Source: Quatrionicoccus australiensis (lineage in GTDB: Bacteria > Pseudomonadota > Gammaproteobacteria > Burkholderiales > Rhodocyclaceae). Taken from it: a stretch of DNA of 64,000 nucleotides. Where the stretch lies: NCBI RefSeq assembly GCF_020510525.1, contig NZ_CP075188.1:806001-870000 (forward strand), given 5' to 3'. The position numbers and the translations under genes were made by a program. Below the pieces are notes generated by a model. The model was not told the origin of the DNA. It did no database searches and was given only the letters and a program-made list of their open reading frames with translations. Positions 34,473 to 43,846 of this stretch are shown one piece after another (the stretch's first letter is position 1; every line of letters starts with the position of its first letter).

Positions 34473-35518
34473 AAAGCTTCCTTGTGCCAGGCTAGGGTCT
34501 TGTCGATACCGTCAGCCAGGGAAATCCAGGAGGATAGCCCGAGTTCTAGGCGGGTGCGGTTTGTATCCGGGACATACGCTTGACGTGCCCGGTTGTGATC
34601 AAGGGGCGTGCGAATTTCGACGGGCAGGATCGGGGTGTTGTTTGCCGCGATCAGGTGCGCCAAGTCGGCAATTGAGATCGCTTGTTCTGAACCGACGTTG
34701 TAAGGGTGGCAGCTTTGACCGGCCACCATAATGCGCATCAGCCAGATCACCAGGTCGGCAGCGTAGAGATAGGAGCGTAGCGGCTGACCGTCGCCTTCTA
34801 TCTGGATCGGTCGTCTTTCAAGGGCGTCGCCAATGAAGTTGCCGATGGCGAAATGTGCATCGAGAGGCAGGTGTGGACCGACGAAGGCAAAACAACGGGC
34901 GATCTTGATCTCGATGCCGCTCTGCTGTGCGGCAATGGCGCATAGCAGTTCGGATAGGCGTTTGCCCTCCGCGTAGGCAGAATGCGCGGAAAGGCAATTT
35001 GGAGCACCGGCATACGTTTCCGGAATGCCGGGCAGTTCAGACGGTTGTGGGCCGTACACCGCGCCGGAACTGGTCAGCAGGAGTTTTCGTGTGCCATGCT
35101 GCTCGGCAAATTCGAGCACCCGCTCGGTTCCCCGAACGATGGTGTCCAGCATTTTTTGGGGGCGGGTTACGTTCAGTTGGGCACTGGCCGCCGTCGCCGC
35201 GTGAATGATGTGACTGAAAGAGCCCGTGGGGAAGGCAAAATCGGTGATGTCGCCGGTGAGCCAATGAATGCCAGGAGCGTTGGCTAGATGAGGTGAGCGC
35301 CGGGCAAATGCGGCCGGATCCCGGCTTAAAATCCAAGCTTCTATATTCGTTCCAAGTAACTGGTTGGCGGCAGTCAGCGCTTCCAGTAACCAGGTTCCGA
35401 AAAAGCCGGTTCCGCCTGTGATAAACACACGCTCTCCGCTCAGCGCGAGCCAGTCCGCTTCTCCGTGGGAAAAAATGTGGTCCAGATCGGCCCTGGCAAC
35501 GGGAGGCAGGTGGCTCAT
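34469..35518 (-). CDS. NAD(P)-dependent epimerase/dehydratase (CDP-deoxysugar reductase-like)
   Basis: A 349-residue extended short-chain dehydrogenase. Its nucleotide loop is VFITGGTGFFGTWLLEAL, its catalytic Ser/Tyr/Lys are in LLTSSGAVYG and HSAYAEGKRLSE, and ARCFAFVGPHLPLD is typical of the RmlD/Gal-epimerase group. Directly after rfbH, it probably reduces a 4-keto or side-chain keto group of the CDP-sugar, as RfbJ/RfbS (abequose, paratose) or YerF do. ATG 35518 lies seven bases after the rfbH stop. Confidence 0.85.
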   Translation of the reverse strand: MSHLPPVARADLDHIFSHGEADWLALSGERVFITGGTGFFGTWLLEALTAANQLLGTNIEAWILSRDPAAFARRSPHLANAPGIHWLTGDITDFAFPTGSFSHIIHAATAASAQLNVTRPQKMLDTIVRGTERVLEFAEQHGTRKLLLTSSGAVYGPQPSELPGIPETYAGAPNCLSAHSAYAEGKRLSELLCAIAAQQSGIEIKIARCFAFVGPHLPLDAHFAIGNFIGDALERRPIQIEGDGQPLRSYLYAADLVIWLMRIMVAGQSCHPYNVGSEQAISIADLAHLIAANNTPILPVEIRTPLDHNRARQAYVPDTNRTRLELGLSSWISLADGIDKTLAWHKEAL

Positions 35519-35525
35519 CGTCGGT

Positions 35526-36833
35526 TTAGCGGCCGCAGAACAGGTCAAGCGACTCTGCTGTGTGATCGAGAGCCTCCTGCCCAAGGCCTGGCCACAGACC
35601 CAGCCAGAAGGTCTGGTTCATGATGCGGTCTGCTTGCTCGAGATTGCCAGCGACGCGGTAATGGCGACCAGCCATGTACGGTTGGCGGGTGACATTGCCG
35701 GCAAACAATAGACGCGTACCGATTTTTTGTTGATCAAGGTAACGAATCAGTTCTAGGCGATTAAACGGCGCATCATTTGCAAGTGTGATTGGATAGCCGA
35801 ACCATGAAGGAGCGCTACCGGAAGTTGCAATTGGCAGCATCAGGTGCGCGATGCCGCCCAGTTGGCTGCTCAGATAGGTGAAGTTGCGGCGGCGGGCCGC
35901 GACAAACTCGTCAATCCTGTCCAGTTGCGCCAGCCCGATCGCCGCTTGCATGTCGGTAATCTTCAGGTTGTAGCCGAGATGCGAATAGACGTATTTGTGG
36001 TCGTAGCCGGCTGGCAGGTCGCCGAGTTGCCAGTCGAAGCGCTTGCCGCAGGTGTTGTCGCAGCCGGGATTGCACCAGCAGTCACGGCCCCAGTCGCGGA
36101 ATGATTCGACGATGCGCTTTAGTTGGGGGTCGGCGGTGAACACGGCACCACCTTCGCCCATCGTGATGTGGTGGGCCGGGTAGAAGGAGAGGGTGGCTAG
36201 GTGGCCGAAGGTGCCGACTTTTTTGCCGCGATAGGTCGAGCCGAGTGCGTCGCAGCAGTCTTCGATCAGCCAGAGATTGTGACGGTCGGCGATGGCACGG
36301 ATTTCTTCGACGGCAAAGGGGTTGCCCAGCGTGTGGGCGAGCATGATGGCCCGGGTCTTGTCACTGATCGCAGCTTCGATGGTTTCCGGCAGCGGGTTGT
36401 AGGTCGGGATATGCGAGTCGACAAAAACCGGAACCAGGTTGTTCTGCAAAATAGGGTTGACCGTCGTCGGGAAGCCCGCAGCCGCTGTAATGACTTCATC
36501 GCCCGGCTTGAGGGCGCGCTCGCCGAGAAGCGGCGAGGTCAGCGCGGTCAATGCCAGCAGATTGGCGCTGGAACCCGAGTTGCAGGTCAGGACATGCGGT
36601 ACGCCGAGATAGGCGGCGAGCTTTTTCTCGAAAGCATCATTGAAGCGGCCGGTGGTCAGCCAGGCGTCGAGCGAGGCATCGACCAAGTTGACCAGTTCCT
36701 CTGGGCCGAGCACCTTGCCGGAGGGCGGGATGGCTGATTTGCCGGGAACAAAGGGCTGCGGCGCGAGCTTTTTTTCGGCATAGGCGCGAACCTGTTCCAG
36801 CAGCGAAGCGCGTTCGGTATCAAACTCTGACAT
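35526..36833 (-). CDS. rfbH: CDP-4-dehydro-6-deoxyglucose 3-dehydrase (E1)
   Basis: A 435-residue protein strongly matching RfbH/DdhC over its whole length, for example [47 protein letters not shown] and [12 protein letters not shown]. It is an aminotransferase-fold PMP enzyme that removes the C3 hydroxyl of the CDP-sugar; in [14 protein letters not shown]is replaces the usual PLP Lys, as required. Clustered Cys ([16 protein letters not shown]) bind the [2Fe-2S] centre. It needs an E3-type reductase (DdhD/RfbI), which I do not find in the window. ATG 36833 overlaps rfbG by 14 bases; ATG 36848 is an alternative. Confidence 0.96.
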   Translation of the reverse strand: MSEFDTERASLLEQVRAYAEKKLAPQPFVPGKSAIPPSGKVLGPEELVNLVDASLDAWLTTGRFNDAFEKKLAAYLGVPHVLTCNSGSSANLLALTALTSPLLGERALKPGDEVITAAAGFPTTVNPILQNNLVPVFVDSHIPTYNPLPETIEAAISDKTRAIMLAHTLGNPFAVEEIRAIADRHNLWLIEDCCDALGSTYRGKKVGTFGHLATLSFYPAHHITMGEGGAVFTADPQLKRIVESFRDWGRDCWCNPGCDNTCGKRFDWQLGDLPAGYDHKYVYSHLGYNLKITDMQAAIGLAQLDRIDEFVAARRRNFTYLSSQLGGIAHLMLPIATSGSAPSWFGYPITLANDAPFNRLELIRYLDQQKIGTRLLFAGNVTRQPYMAGRHYRVAGNLEQADRIMNQTFWLGLWPGLGQEALDHTAESLDLFCGR

Positions 36834-37890
36834 GGTTGCTGAATTCATTGATCTGTTGAAGGGTGACATCCCGCATATTGGCACCGGTCAACCAGGTTTT
36901 ATGCCAGGAAATGGTTGCCGCGAGGGCTTCGTCAAGCGAGAGGCGCGACTTCCAGCCCAGTTGCTCTCTGGCCAGCGAGGAGTCGAGGCGCAACAGGCCC
37001 GCTTCGTGCGGGAAGTTCGATGTTTCCGGTGCCCAGTTGGCATCGCCCCCCCAGAGCGAACTCATGCGGGTGGCAATTGCACCAGTGCTAAGGCAGTCGG
37101 CATCGCCAGGGCCGAAGTTCCAGGCGCCAACGAGGTGCGGGTTGCTGACCAGCCGTTCGGCCAGTATCAGATAGCCGGCAAGTGGTTCCAGTACATGCTG
37201 CCAGGGGCGGATTGCGGCGGGGTTGCGCAACTGGGCCGGGCGGGAGGCTGCAAAGGCGGCCAGCAGATCGGGAATCAGCCGGTTGGCAGACCAGTCGCCA
37301 CCACCGAAGACGTTACCGGCCCGGGCGCTGGCAAGCGCAATGCCGGCCGTTGCCAGGAATGACTGGCGATAGGCTGCCGTCACCAGCTCGGCGCAGGCCT
37401 TGCTGCTGCTGTAGGGATCATGGCCACCCAGTGCTTCGTTTTCCCGATAGGGCCAGGACCACTCCTTGTTCTCGTAACATTTGTCGCTGGTGACGACGAC
37501 GACCGCCTGGACGCCCGGGGTGTTGCGTACCGCTTCGAGAAGGTTTGCCGTGCCCTGAACATTGGTCGCATATGTGCCCAGCGGGTCGCGATAACCTTCG
37601 CCGACCAGGGCCTGGGCCGCCAGATGGATAACGATCCGGGGCTGGCTGGCGCTCAGTGCTTGCTGCAGGTGCATCTGGTCACGAATGTCGCCGATGACCG
37701 AATGCATGCCATGGCCGACATCTGCAATGTTGAACAGGTTGGGCTGTGTATTGGGCTCCAGGGCGTAGCCGGTCAGTTCGGCCCCCATTTGCTGCAACCA
37801 CAGGGAAAGCCAGCTGCCCTTGAAGCCGGTATGTCCGGTAACAAAAACCCGCTTGCCAGACCAGAATGCAGGATTTACCACGTTTTCCAT
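36820..37890 (-). CDS. rfbG: CDP-glucose 4,6-dehydratase
   Basis: A 356-residue extended SDR. It has [20 protein letters not shown], the form characteristic of RfbG, with Thr/Glu-containing active site in [14 protein letters not shown] and the Tyr-x3-Lys in [13 protein letters not shown]. The enzyme converts CDP-glucose to CDP-4-keto-6-deoxyglucose, substrate of RfbH. ATG 37890 lies inside the last codons of rfbF (16-base overlap), implying coupled translation. Confidence 0.95.
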   Translation of the reverse strand: MENVVNPAFWSGKRVFVTGHTGFKGSWLSLWLQQMGAELTGYALEPNTQPNLFNIADVGHGMHSVIGDIRDQMHLQQALSASQPRIVIHLAAQALVGEGYRDPLGTYATNVQGTANLLEAVRNTPGVQAVVVVTSDKCYENKEWSWPYRENEALGGHDPYSSSKACAELVTAAYRQSFLATAGIALASARAGNVFGGGDWSANRLIPDLLAAFAASRPAQLRNPAAIRPWQHVLEPLAGYLILAERLVSNPHLVGAWNFGPGDADCLSTGAIATRMSSLWGGDANWAPETSNFPHEAGLLRLDSSLAREQLGWKSRLSLDEALAATISWHKTWLTGANMRDVTLQQINEFSNHVRV

Positions 37891-38645
37891 GGTGCCTTGC
37901 CGGATTGCCAGAGTTCTTCGAGCAGATTCTTGTCGCGCAGGGTATCCATCGGCTGCCAGAATCCGTGGTGTTTCCAGACGGAGAGCTGTTTCTGGCTGGC
38001 CAGGGATTCCAGCGGGCTGGATTCCCACGGGATGTTGTCCCCATCAATCAGATCGATGACGCTCGGAGAGAGAACGAAAAATCCGGCATTAATCATTCCT
38101 TCGCTGCCATGTGGTTTTTCGTTGAAACGGCTGACCGTCGTGCCGTTGATTTCGAGCATGCCGAAGCGTCCGGGCGGTGTTGCTGCCGTCACGGTGGCAA
38201 GAGTTCCCTGCTGGCGATGGAATGCGATGCTCGCCGAGATGTCGATGTCGCCAACACCATCGCCGTAGGTAAAACAGAATTCCGATTCGCCTTGCAGGTA
38301 TTTGCGGACTCTCTTCAAACGTCCGCCGGTTTGTGTGTTTTCTCCGGTGTCGACCAGTGTGATGCGCCATGGCTCGGCATGACGTTCATGCACCTCCATC
38401 TGGTTATTGCTGAGGTCGAAAGTGACGTCGGAGGTATGCAAAAAATAATTGGCAAAATATTCCTTGATCACATAGCCGCGGTAACCCAGGCAAATGATGA
38501 AGTCGTTGATGCCATGCGCCGCGTAGGTTTTTAGGATGTGCCAGATGATCGGCTTGCCGCCGATCTCGATCATGGGTTTCGGTTTCAGGTGCGATTCTTC
38601 GCTGATCCGGGTGCCCAATCCACCTGCAAGGATGACGGCTTTCAC
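37875..38645 (-). CDS. rfbF: Glucose-1-phosphate cytidylyltransferase
   Basis: A 256-residue nucleotidyltransferase: MKAVILAGGLGTRISEESHL at the start, KPMIEIGGKPIIWHIL, FTYGDGVGDIDI and SVWKHHGFWQPMDTLRD are all RfbF features. It makes CDP-glucose from CTP and glucose 1-phosphate, the first step of the operon's pathway. It is the first gene of the twelve-gene minus-strand operon. Only 51 bases separate it from the CYTH-CHAD gene; a TACAAT-like -10 is there, but no good -35, so read-through from lapG-lapD is possible. Confidence 0.96.
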   Translation of the reverse strand: MKAVILAGGLGTRISEESHLKPKPMIEIGGKPIIWHILKTYAAHGINDFIICLGYRGYVIKEYFANYFLHTSDVTFDLSNNQMEVHERHAEPWRITLVDTGENTQTGGRLKRVRKYLQGESEFCFTYGDGVGDIDISASIAFHRQQGTLATVTAATPPGRFGMLEINGTTVSRFNEKPHGSEGMINAGFFVLSPSVIDLIDGDNIPWESSPLESLASQKQLSVWKHHGFWQPMDTLRDKNLLEELWQSGKAPWKTW

Positions 38646-38696
38646 GTTTTGTATCGTTTCACTGGTGTGCGCAGGGGGGCAATTGTATCTGCAATT

Positions 38697-40160
38697 TCAA
38701 AGCCCCCGTATGGCCAGCCAGGTTTCCAGCGTTTCCGGCAATTCGCCGATCAGCAGTGCATGCCGGCCTGCCACCCAGCCGTGAATCGGGCCGTGGGGGC
38801 GTTTGCCGAGCGCTTCCTGGAGCAGTTCTTCGGCGGTGATGTGATCGTTGATCAGACCGAGTTCGTCCTGCAACTGGCTGAGTGCCGCGAGGTAGGAACT
38901 GAGTTTTCTTTTGGGCAGCAGCGGCTCGAAAAACTCCAGTGAGTAGCGCAGTTTTTTGAAACAGATGCGCATCTGGTGGCGTTCGGTCGACGTCAGTTCG
39001 GCATGCCTTTTCGCCAGTTTCCTGGCTTTTCTTGTGTGGCTGGCGACGCGGCTGGCGACGAAGTCGGGCAGCGGGGTGGGCAGTACGTCGCCCAATGCAT
39101 AGATGGCGGCGGTGAACTCGACCAGCAGGCGCGGATATTCGCGCCCGGCCAGAATGCGGGTGATCGCCTGGCGGGCCGCCTTGGCGCGGCGGCGGGCGGC
39201 GTTACGCAGTTGCTTGATGTCGCGATTGTCCGGGAAGGCGGTTTGGATCGGGGGCAGCGTTTCCGTCAGGAAAACATCCCAGTTGCGTGCGTCGCCCAGC
39301 GCGCTGGCCAGTGTTTTCCAGGTTTGCCCGTAGGCGCTGACGAATTGTGCCGGCAGGACTGGCGCGAAGAGCTTGATTGCCGAGCGCAGGCGGCGCAGCG
39401 CGACGCGCGCCTGGTGTACGAACTCAAGATCGTTGCCGCTCAGCAGGCCGGGTTCGTTGCGCTGGAAATGTTCCAGGCAGCCGAGTGCAATCTGGCGGAA
39501 GGCTTCGACCGGCGTCAGCTCGGGCGTCAGGGGCGCGGTTTTGGCGCGGAAGGGGCGTAACGGGGTGTTGGTAAACAGGTTGTAGCCGCGCTCCGCCTTG
39601 CTGGCAATGGCGGGTATGAGGTTGAGGTCTTCCTGCAACTGCCGGGTCAGGCCGAAAATGTCTTCGACGGTGCCGCGCAGCAGTTCCAGCTCGATTTCGC
39701 AGATCGGCGTGCTCTTGCCGCGGCTTTCAATGCTGCCGCGGTCGACTGCCAGTTCGATCAGCGATTCACCGAAAGGCACGTGCCAGATCTGACGGCGGAA
39801 ATCGGTGGTGAATACGGGTTCGAGATGTTCGGTGGCATCTTCGAGAAAATGCCGCAGTTCGTCGTTGTCGACGTGGCTGAAGTTGAAATTGCCCGGCGTG
39901 GCTTCGGTTTCCCATTCGCTGCGCATGGCGAGGCCGCCGCTGGCCGGTTCGGCCGATTTCACGGTGAGCAGCCACTGCCAGCCCTTCTGGCGAAAGCGGA
40001 TGGCGATCCGGCGGGCGTGCAGTTGCAACTCCGGTGTGTCGAAATAGGTGTTGAGCAGATGCTGCTTTTGCGGCGTGATATCCGCCAGTAGCGGATGGCT
40101 GCCGAGTTGTTTGGCTGCTTTGGGTGTCAGTTGCAGCTTGAGTTCGATTTCTGTGCTCAT
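38697..40160 (-). CDS. CYTH-CHAD domain protein (triphosphatase / polyphosphate-binding)
   Basis: A 487-residue protein with an N-terminal CYTH domain (about 1-200) carrying the EIELKLQL signature ExExK and the Arg/Lys-Glu tunnel residues (RFRQKGWQWLLTVKS). A CHAD helical domain follows (about 225-480), with FVHQARVALRRLRSAIKLF and MRICFKKLRYSLEFF giving the conserved His and basic residues. YgiF-type homologs hydrolyse inorganic triphosphate; CHAD binds polyphosphate. It starts eight bases after lapD, so it probably shares the lap transcript. Confidence 0.92.
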   Translation of the reverse strand: MSTEIELKLQLTPKAAKQLGSHPLLADITPQKQHLLNTYFDTPELQLHARRIAIRFRQKGWQWLLTVKSAEPASGGLAMRSEWETEATPGNFNFSHVDNDELRHFLEDATEHLEPVFTTDFRRQIWHVPFGESLIELAVDRGSIESRGKSTPICEIELELLRGTVEDIFGLTRQLQEDLNLIPAIASKAERGYNLFTNTPLRPFRAKTAPLTPELTPVEAFRQIALGCLEHFQRNEPGLLSGNDLEFVHQARVALRRLRSAIKLFAPVLPAQFVSAYGQTWKTLASALGDARNWDVFLTETLPPIQTAFPDNRDIKQLRNAARRRAKAARQAITRILAGREYPRLLVEFTAAIYALGDVLPTPLPDFVASRVASHTRKARKLAKRHAELTSTERHQMRICFKKLRYSLEFFEPLLPKRKLSSYLAALSQLQDELGLINDHITAEELLQEALGKRPHGPIHGWVAGRHALLIGELPETLETWLAIRGL

Positions 40161-40168
40161 GGTTTTCT

Positions 40169-42082
40169 TCAGTTGCGCGGAATGGCCGGGCCGGTGGCGC
40201 CGTCAAAGCCGAGGGCGGGGAGCATGGCGAGTTCGGCCGGTGTTTGCACGCTCTCGGCGATGACCGTCAGGCCGATGTTATGGGCAATGCTGCACAAACC
40301 CTTGAGGAAGGCCTGGTTGCCGGGTTGGCTGTCGATGGCGCGGATGAAGCTGCCATCGACTTTCAGGTAGTCGAGTCCGATGTCGTGCAGGCGGCCGATT
40401 TCGCTGAACTGGCGACCAAAGTGTTCGATGCCGAGGCGGCAGCCGAATGGGCGCAGCGAGTTGCAGAATGCCTGGAACTCTTCGAAATGCTGGAAGGCGC
40501 CGATTTCAGGAACTTCCAGCCAGAGGCGTGGCGCCAGGTCCTTGCGGGCGCTGATCAGGGCTTGCAGGCTGCTGCGGAAGGCCGGGCTCAAAATCGACTC
40601 GCCGGAGAGGTTGACCGCTACGGCCGGCGTCCCGGCGGCAATCCGGTCCAGTGCCAGGCGGGCGACCGCGAGGTCGAGTTCACTGGTCATCGCGAGGCGT
40701 GAGGCCATCGGCATGAAGCTGCCGGCTGCCAGCCATTCGCCGTTTTCGCTGGCCTGCAGGCGCAGCGGACATTCCAGGTGCAGCAACTGGCCGCCGTTGG
40801 CGGCCACCGGGAATTCAATCAGGCGCAGGCGATGCATTTCGATGGCGCCTTCGAGCAGTTTCTTCCAGTCCGCATTCGAGGTCGCAATCTGTTCGCAGCC
40901 GCTTTCGGCGCGACACCAGGCCAGTCCGCTCTGGCCTTCCGCCGAGGCCAGGGCGGCATCGATATGCGAGAGCAGGTTGCCGATGCTCTGGCCGTGCTGG
41001 TAGGTGCCGCTGGCCAGGTGGGCGATGCGCTCGCCTTCGATCAGCCCGGCAGAAGACAGGTCGCGCATGACATGCAGCAGCTTTTCGGCAGCTTCGCTCG
41101 GGTCGGAGAGGCCGGGCAGCAGGACGGCAAAGTCGGCGCCATTCAGGCGGGCCGCCGCGGCGTTCGGGCGGCTACCGGCAATCTCGGCAAAGGCGCTGCC
41201 GATCCGGCGCAACAACTCGTCGGCGGTTTCACGGCCGGCCCGCTTGTTGATGCCGGCGAGGTCGGCGATGCGCAGCATCAGCAGGCTGCCGCTGGTCGCA
41301 GCGTCGTCATTGCTCAAGGCAACTTCCAGCTGGTTGAGGAAGAAGGCGCGGTTGGCCAGCCCGGTCAGGCTGTCCAGCGTCGCTTCCTGGCGCACTTGTT
41401 CGAGGCGGGCGGCTTCTTCGGCAAACATCGCCTTGAGGCGTTCGACCATGGCATTCATGGCGCTGGCGAGGCTTTTCAGTTCCGGGGTTTCGGGAACCTG
41501 AATGCTGACGAAACGCCGCTCGCTGATCGCGCGTGCCTGCCCCACCACAGCATCGAGCGGGCGCTTGATGCGGCGCAACAGTTGCATGCCGAGCAGTCCC
41601 ATGCCGATGCCGCCGAGCAGGAACCAGAAGAGCAGCTTGATGCCGCCTTCCCAGAGCTCGCGATAAGCGAAGCGGCTGTGACTGACCAGCTCGATGGTGC
41701 CGAACTGGTTCCAGCCGGATGAAACCTGGGCCATGCCGGGGCGCGACTCGATCGGGAAAAGACGGACGAACCATTCGGGAACCGTACCGGCCATCGGCGA
41801 GCTGGTCTTTTCGATCACCGTTTTGCCTTCCGGATCGACCAGGCTGACCCGAGCATATTGCCCGCTGTCGAACACGGCCGCGACCTGCAGTTCGATGGTG
41901 ACCGGATCCTTGTCCAGTTGCGACATCGACAAGGCGAGCGAGGCGGCATTGTCGTTGTTCTTGACCGCCAGTTGCTGTTCCAGATACTGGCGGGCAGTGA
42001 ACATGCTGACGACAAAACTGCCGGCAAAGGCGATGACGGTGCTGGCAATGACGGCGAGCCAGAGCTGGCGGAAAAGGGACAT
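40169..42082 (-). CDS. lapD: LapD-like c-di-GMP receptor (degenerate GGDEF-EAL)
   Basis: A 637-residue inner-membrane protein. An N-terminal helix, a LapD/MoxY-type periplasmic domain (about 30-150), a second helix, and a HAMP segment (RRIKRPLDAVVGQARAISER) are followed by GGDEF and EAL domains. The GGDEF signature is NGADF (in ARLNGADFAVLLPG) and the EAL site reads LECPL, so catalysis is unlikely and c-di-GMP binding is expected. LapD holds the protease LapG inactive when c-di-GMP is bound, keeping a large adhesin on the surface. The neighbouring lapG gene supports the call. No adhesin or type I secretion gene is in the window. Confidence 0.9.
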   Translation of the reverse strand: MSLFRQLWLAVIASTVIAFAGSFVVSMFTARQYLEQQLAVKNNDNAASLALSMSQLDKDPVTIELQVAAVFDSGQYARVSLVDPEGKTVIEKTSSPMAGTVPEWFVRLFPIESRPGMAQVSSGWNQFGTIELVSHSRFAYRELWEGGIKLLFWFLLGGIGMGLLGMQLLRRIKRPLDAVVGQARAISERRFVSIQVPETPELKSLASAMNAMVERLKAMFAEEAARLEQVRQEATLDSLTGLANRAFFLNQLEVALSNDDAATSGSLLMLRIADLAGINKRAGRETADELLRRIGSAFAEIAGSRPNAAAARLNGADFAVLLPGLSDPSEAAEKLLHVMRDLSSAGLIEGERIAHLASGTYQHGQSIGNLLSHIDAALASAEGQSGLAWCRAESGCEQIATSNADWKKLLEGAIEMHRLRLIEFPVAANGGQLLHLECPLRLQASENGEWLAAGSFMPMASRLAMTSELDLAVARLALDRIAAGTPAVAVNLSGESILSPAFRSSLQALISARKDLAPRLWLEVPEIGAFQHFEEFQAFCNSLRPFGCRLGIEHFGRQFSEIGRLHDIGLDYLKVDGSFIRAIDSQPGNQAFLKGLCSIAHNIGLTVIAESVQTPAELAMLPALGFDGATGPAIPRN

Positions 42083-42093
42083 GGCGAATTACC

Positions 42094-42774
42094 TCACTGG
42101 AAGCCTTCGGCGCGAGCGCGAGCCAGCAAATCCTGCCAGCGCGAGAGATTGCTCTGGCTGGACTGATTGCCGGTGCCTTGCCAAAGCCCCGAACTGTTGA
42201 AACTGAAAATGGGTGAGAGATCGCTGCGGCGCGACGCCGGGCGAATCTCGGGAACAAGGTTGTCGAGCACGAGCGGGTCGGCGCTCGGCGACGCGTAATA
42301 GACCAGCACCATGTGCGCCTGCTGCACCGGGCCATTGACACCGTTGAGCAGCGCCTTGACGTAGACCAGGCGAAGTTTGGCGACCGGGATGCCGAGGTTG
42401 AGCAGGGAATAGTACTTGCCGATCGAGAAATCTTCACAGTCGCCGCGGCCCTGGCCGATGAACTCCATCGGCGTCGCCCAGTAGTCGGATTGGCCCCAGA
42501 CGCTGAAATCGTCATCGAAAGCGACACGGCGGTTGAAAAAGTCATTCACGCGGCGCAGCTTTTCGGCTTCGGATGTGCCTTGGCCATTGCCAAGCATCTG
42601 GCGCCATTCGTCAAAGCGGGCGCTGGCCCATTGATTGTTGAAGCGAGCGCTCAGGGCCTGTTGCAGACGGTCGAAGTCGAGCCCGGCGCCGGCCGTCAGA
42701 CTGAGTGAACAGACGATGGCAAAGAGGGCGGTCAGGACGAGCAGGCGGAGGGAGTCGAGCGGTTGTTTTGCCAA
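42094..42774 (-). CDS. lapG: LapG-like periplasmic cysteine protease (BTLCP family)
   Basis: A transglutaminase-like cysteine protease of about 226 residues with an N-terminal signal or anchor segment (SLRLLVLTALFAIVCSLSL). The catalytic Cys is in GQGRGDCEDFSIGKYYSL, His in QQAHMVLVYYAS and Asp in PLVLDNLVPEI; WGQSDYWATPMEFI is also a LapG landmark. LapG cleaves the N-terminus of a retention-module adhesin to release biofilm; LapD controls it. The start is uncertain: TTG 42774 puts the signal peptide at the N-terminus, while the frame extends to a TTG at 42858 overlapping the divergent promoter. Confidence 0.87.
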   Translation of the reverse strand: MAKQPLDSLRLLVLTALFAIVCSLSLTAGAGLDFDRLQQALSARFNNQWASARFDEWRQMLGNGQGTSEAEKLRRVNDFFNRRVAFDDDFSVWGQSDYWATPMEFIGQGRGDCEDFSIGKYYSLLNLGIPVAKLRLVYVKALLNGVNGPVQQAHMVLVYYASPSADPLVLDNLVPEIRPASRRSDLSPIFSFNSSGLWQGTGNQSSQSNLSRWQDLLARARAEGFQ

Positions 42775-42844
42775 GTCGGAAAGGCTGCCAGAGTCGATTA
42801 GCCAAAGCGGCGAATTTACACGGAATACTTGCAAACGGCTCCAA

Positions 42845-42850
42845 TATAAT
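42845..42850 (+). promoter_or_regulatory. -10 box of the solute-binding protein gene
   Basis: A perfect TATAAT; no convincing -35 at 16-18 bases. A start near 42857 favours ATG 42877 over ATG 42859 for the gene. Confidence 0.4.
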
Positions 42851-42876
42851 CCCGGCAAATGTTACCTTGCTCGACC

Positions 42877-43782
42877 ATGAATACCAATAAACTTCTTGTC
42901 TGTGCATTTCTGGCTTGCCTTGCCATGGTTTCTGCCGTGGCGGCCGATGAGCCGGTCCGTCCGGTCGGGCCGACGCAAGCCAAGGTGGCGGCCCGTCAGG
43001 TTCTGTATGTCGGTTATCGGGAGGAGGCGTTGCCCTTTTCCTACCTGGTGCCTGGACATGCGGAGCCGGTCGGCTACATGTGGGATGTTTGTACGAGTGT
43101 TTTTGCTGCCGTGCGTGCGGTGGCTGGCAATGCAGTCCGGGTGGTGCCGATTTCCGTCACCGAGAACGCCCGCACGATGATGCTGAAAACCGGCATCACG
43201 GATCTTGATTGCGGTGGTGCCGGCAATACGGTGGCACGCCAGAAGCAGGTCGATCTGTCGTATAACGTCTATGTCAGCGAAATCAAGATCATGGTTCGCA
43301 AGGAATCCGGGATCGGCAGTTTCGAGCAACTTGCCGGGCGCAAGCTGGTGACGCTGGCCGGCGGTTCGGCCGAACGTCACGTCAAGCATGCCGCGCTGGG
43401 CAGCAACATCACCTTCGTCCATCTACTGGCCGGCACGCCGCAGGAGGCGATGACTCAGCTGGCGCAGGGCGAGGCCGATGCCTTTGCGGCTGATGATGTG
43501 GTCCTCGCGGCGCAGCGGGCAGCCAGTCCGGGCAATTTTGTCATCCTCGAAACAGCCTTGGCCAGGGAGCCTTACGCGATCATGTTGCCCAAGGATGATG
43601 CGGCATGGAAAAAGCTGGTCGACGACACCCTGGTCGGGTTGATGCAGAGCGGCGAGCTGGAGCGGATCTACGAAAAATGGTTCCTGAATCCGATACCGCC
43701 GCTAGGCCACAGCCTGGCATTGCCGATGTCGCCTTCGCTGAAGGCGGCGATTCAGGCGCCGGGCGACGTACCGGTCAACTGA
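42877..43782 (+). CDS. Periplasmic solute-binding protein, amino-acid (SBP family 3) type
   Basis: A 301-residue exported protein: signal peptide NTNKLLVCAFLACLAMVSAVA with cleavage near AVAADE, then a bacterial SBP_bac_3 fold (LYVGYREEALPFSYLVPG, GYMWDVCTSVF, DLSYNVYVSEIKIMVRK, QGEADAFAADDVVLAAQ and ERIYEKWFL). This is the glutamate/polar amino acid type. No permease or ATPase gene accompanies it, so it is an orphan. ATG 42877 keeps a normal signal peptide; a hairpin terminator follows the stop. Confidence 0.88.
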   Translation: MNTNKLLVCAFLACLAMVSAVAADEPVRPVGPTQAKVAARQVLYVGYREEALPFSYLVPGHAEPVGYMWDVCTSVFAAVRAVAGNAVRVVPISVTENARTMMLKTGITDLDCGGAGNTVARQKQVDLSYNVYVSEIKIMVRKESGIGSFEQLAGRKLVTLAGGSAERHVKHAALGSNITFVHLLAGTPQEAMTQLAQGEADAFAADDVVLAAQRAASPGNFVILETALAREPYAIMLPKDDAAWKKLVDDTLVGLMQSGELERIYEKWFLNPIPPLGHSLALPMSPSLKAAIQAPGDVPVN

Positions 43783-43793
43783 GAGAAACAGGC

Positions 43794-43830
43794 AAAAAAG
43801 GCCATGTCGCGAGTTGCGGCATGGCCTTTT
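43794..43830. terminator. Bidirectional intrinsic terminator
   Basis: AAAAGGCCATG / CATGGCCTTTT inverted repeat between two convergent genes, with A-run and T-run on opposite sides. Confidence 0.88.
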
Positions 43831-43846
43831 CTGATTGGTCCGGAAC

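Noticed and set aside
22052..38645. The glycan region as a mobile element or prophage
   Set aside because: Base composition changes, but I find no integrase, transposase, terminal repeats or attachment site, so only ordinary transfer is suggested.
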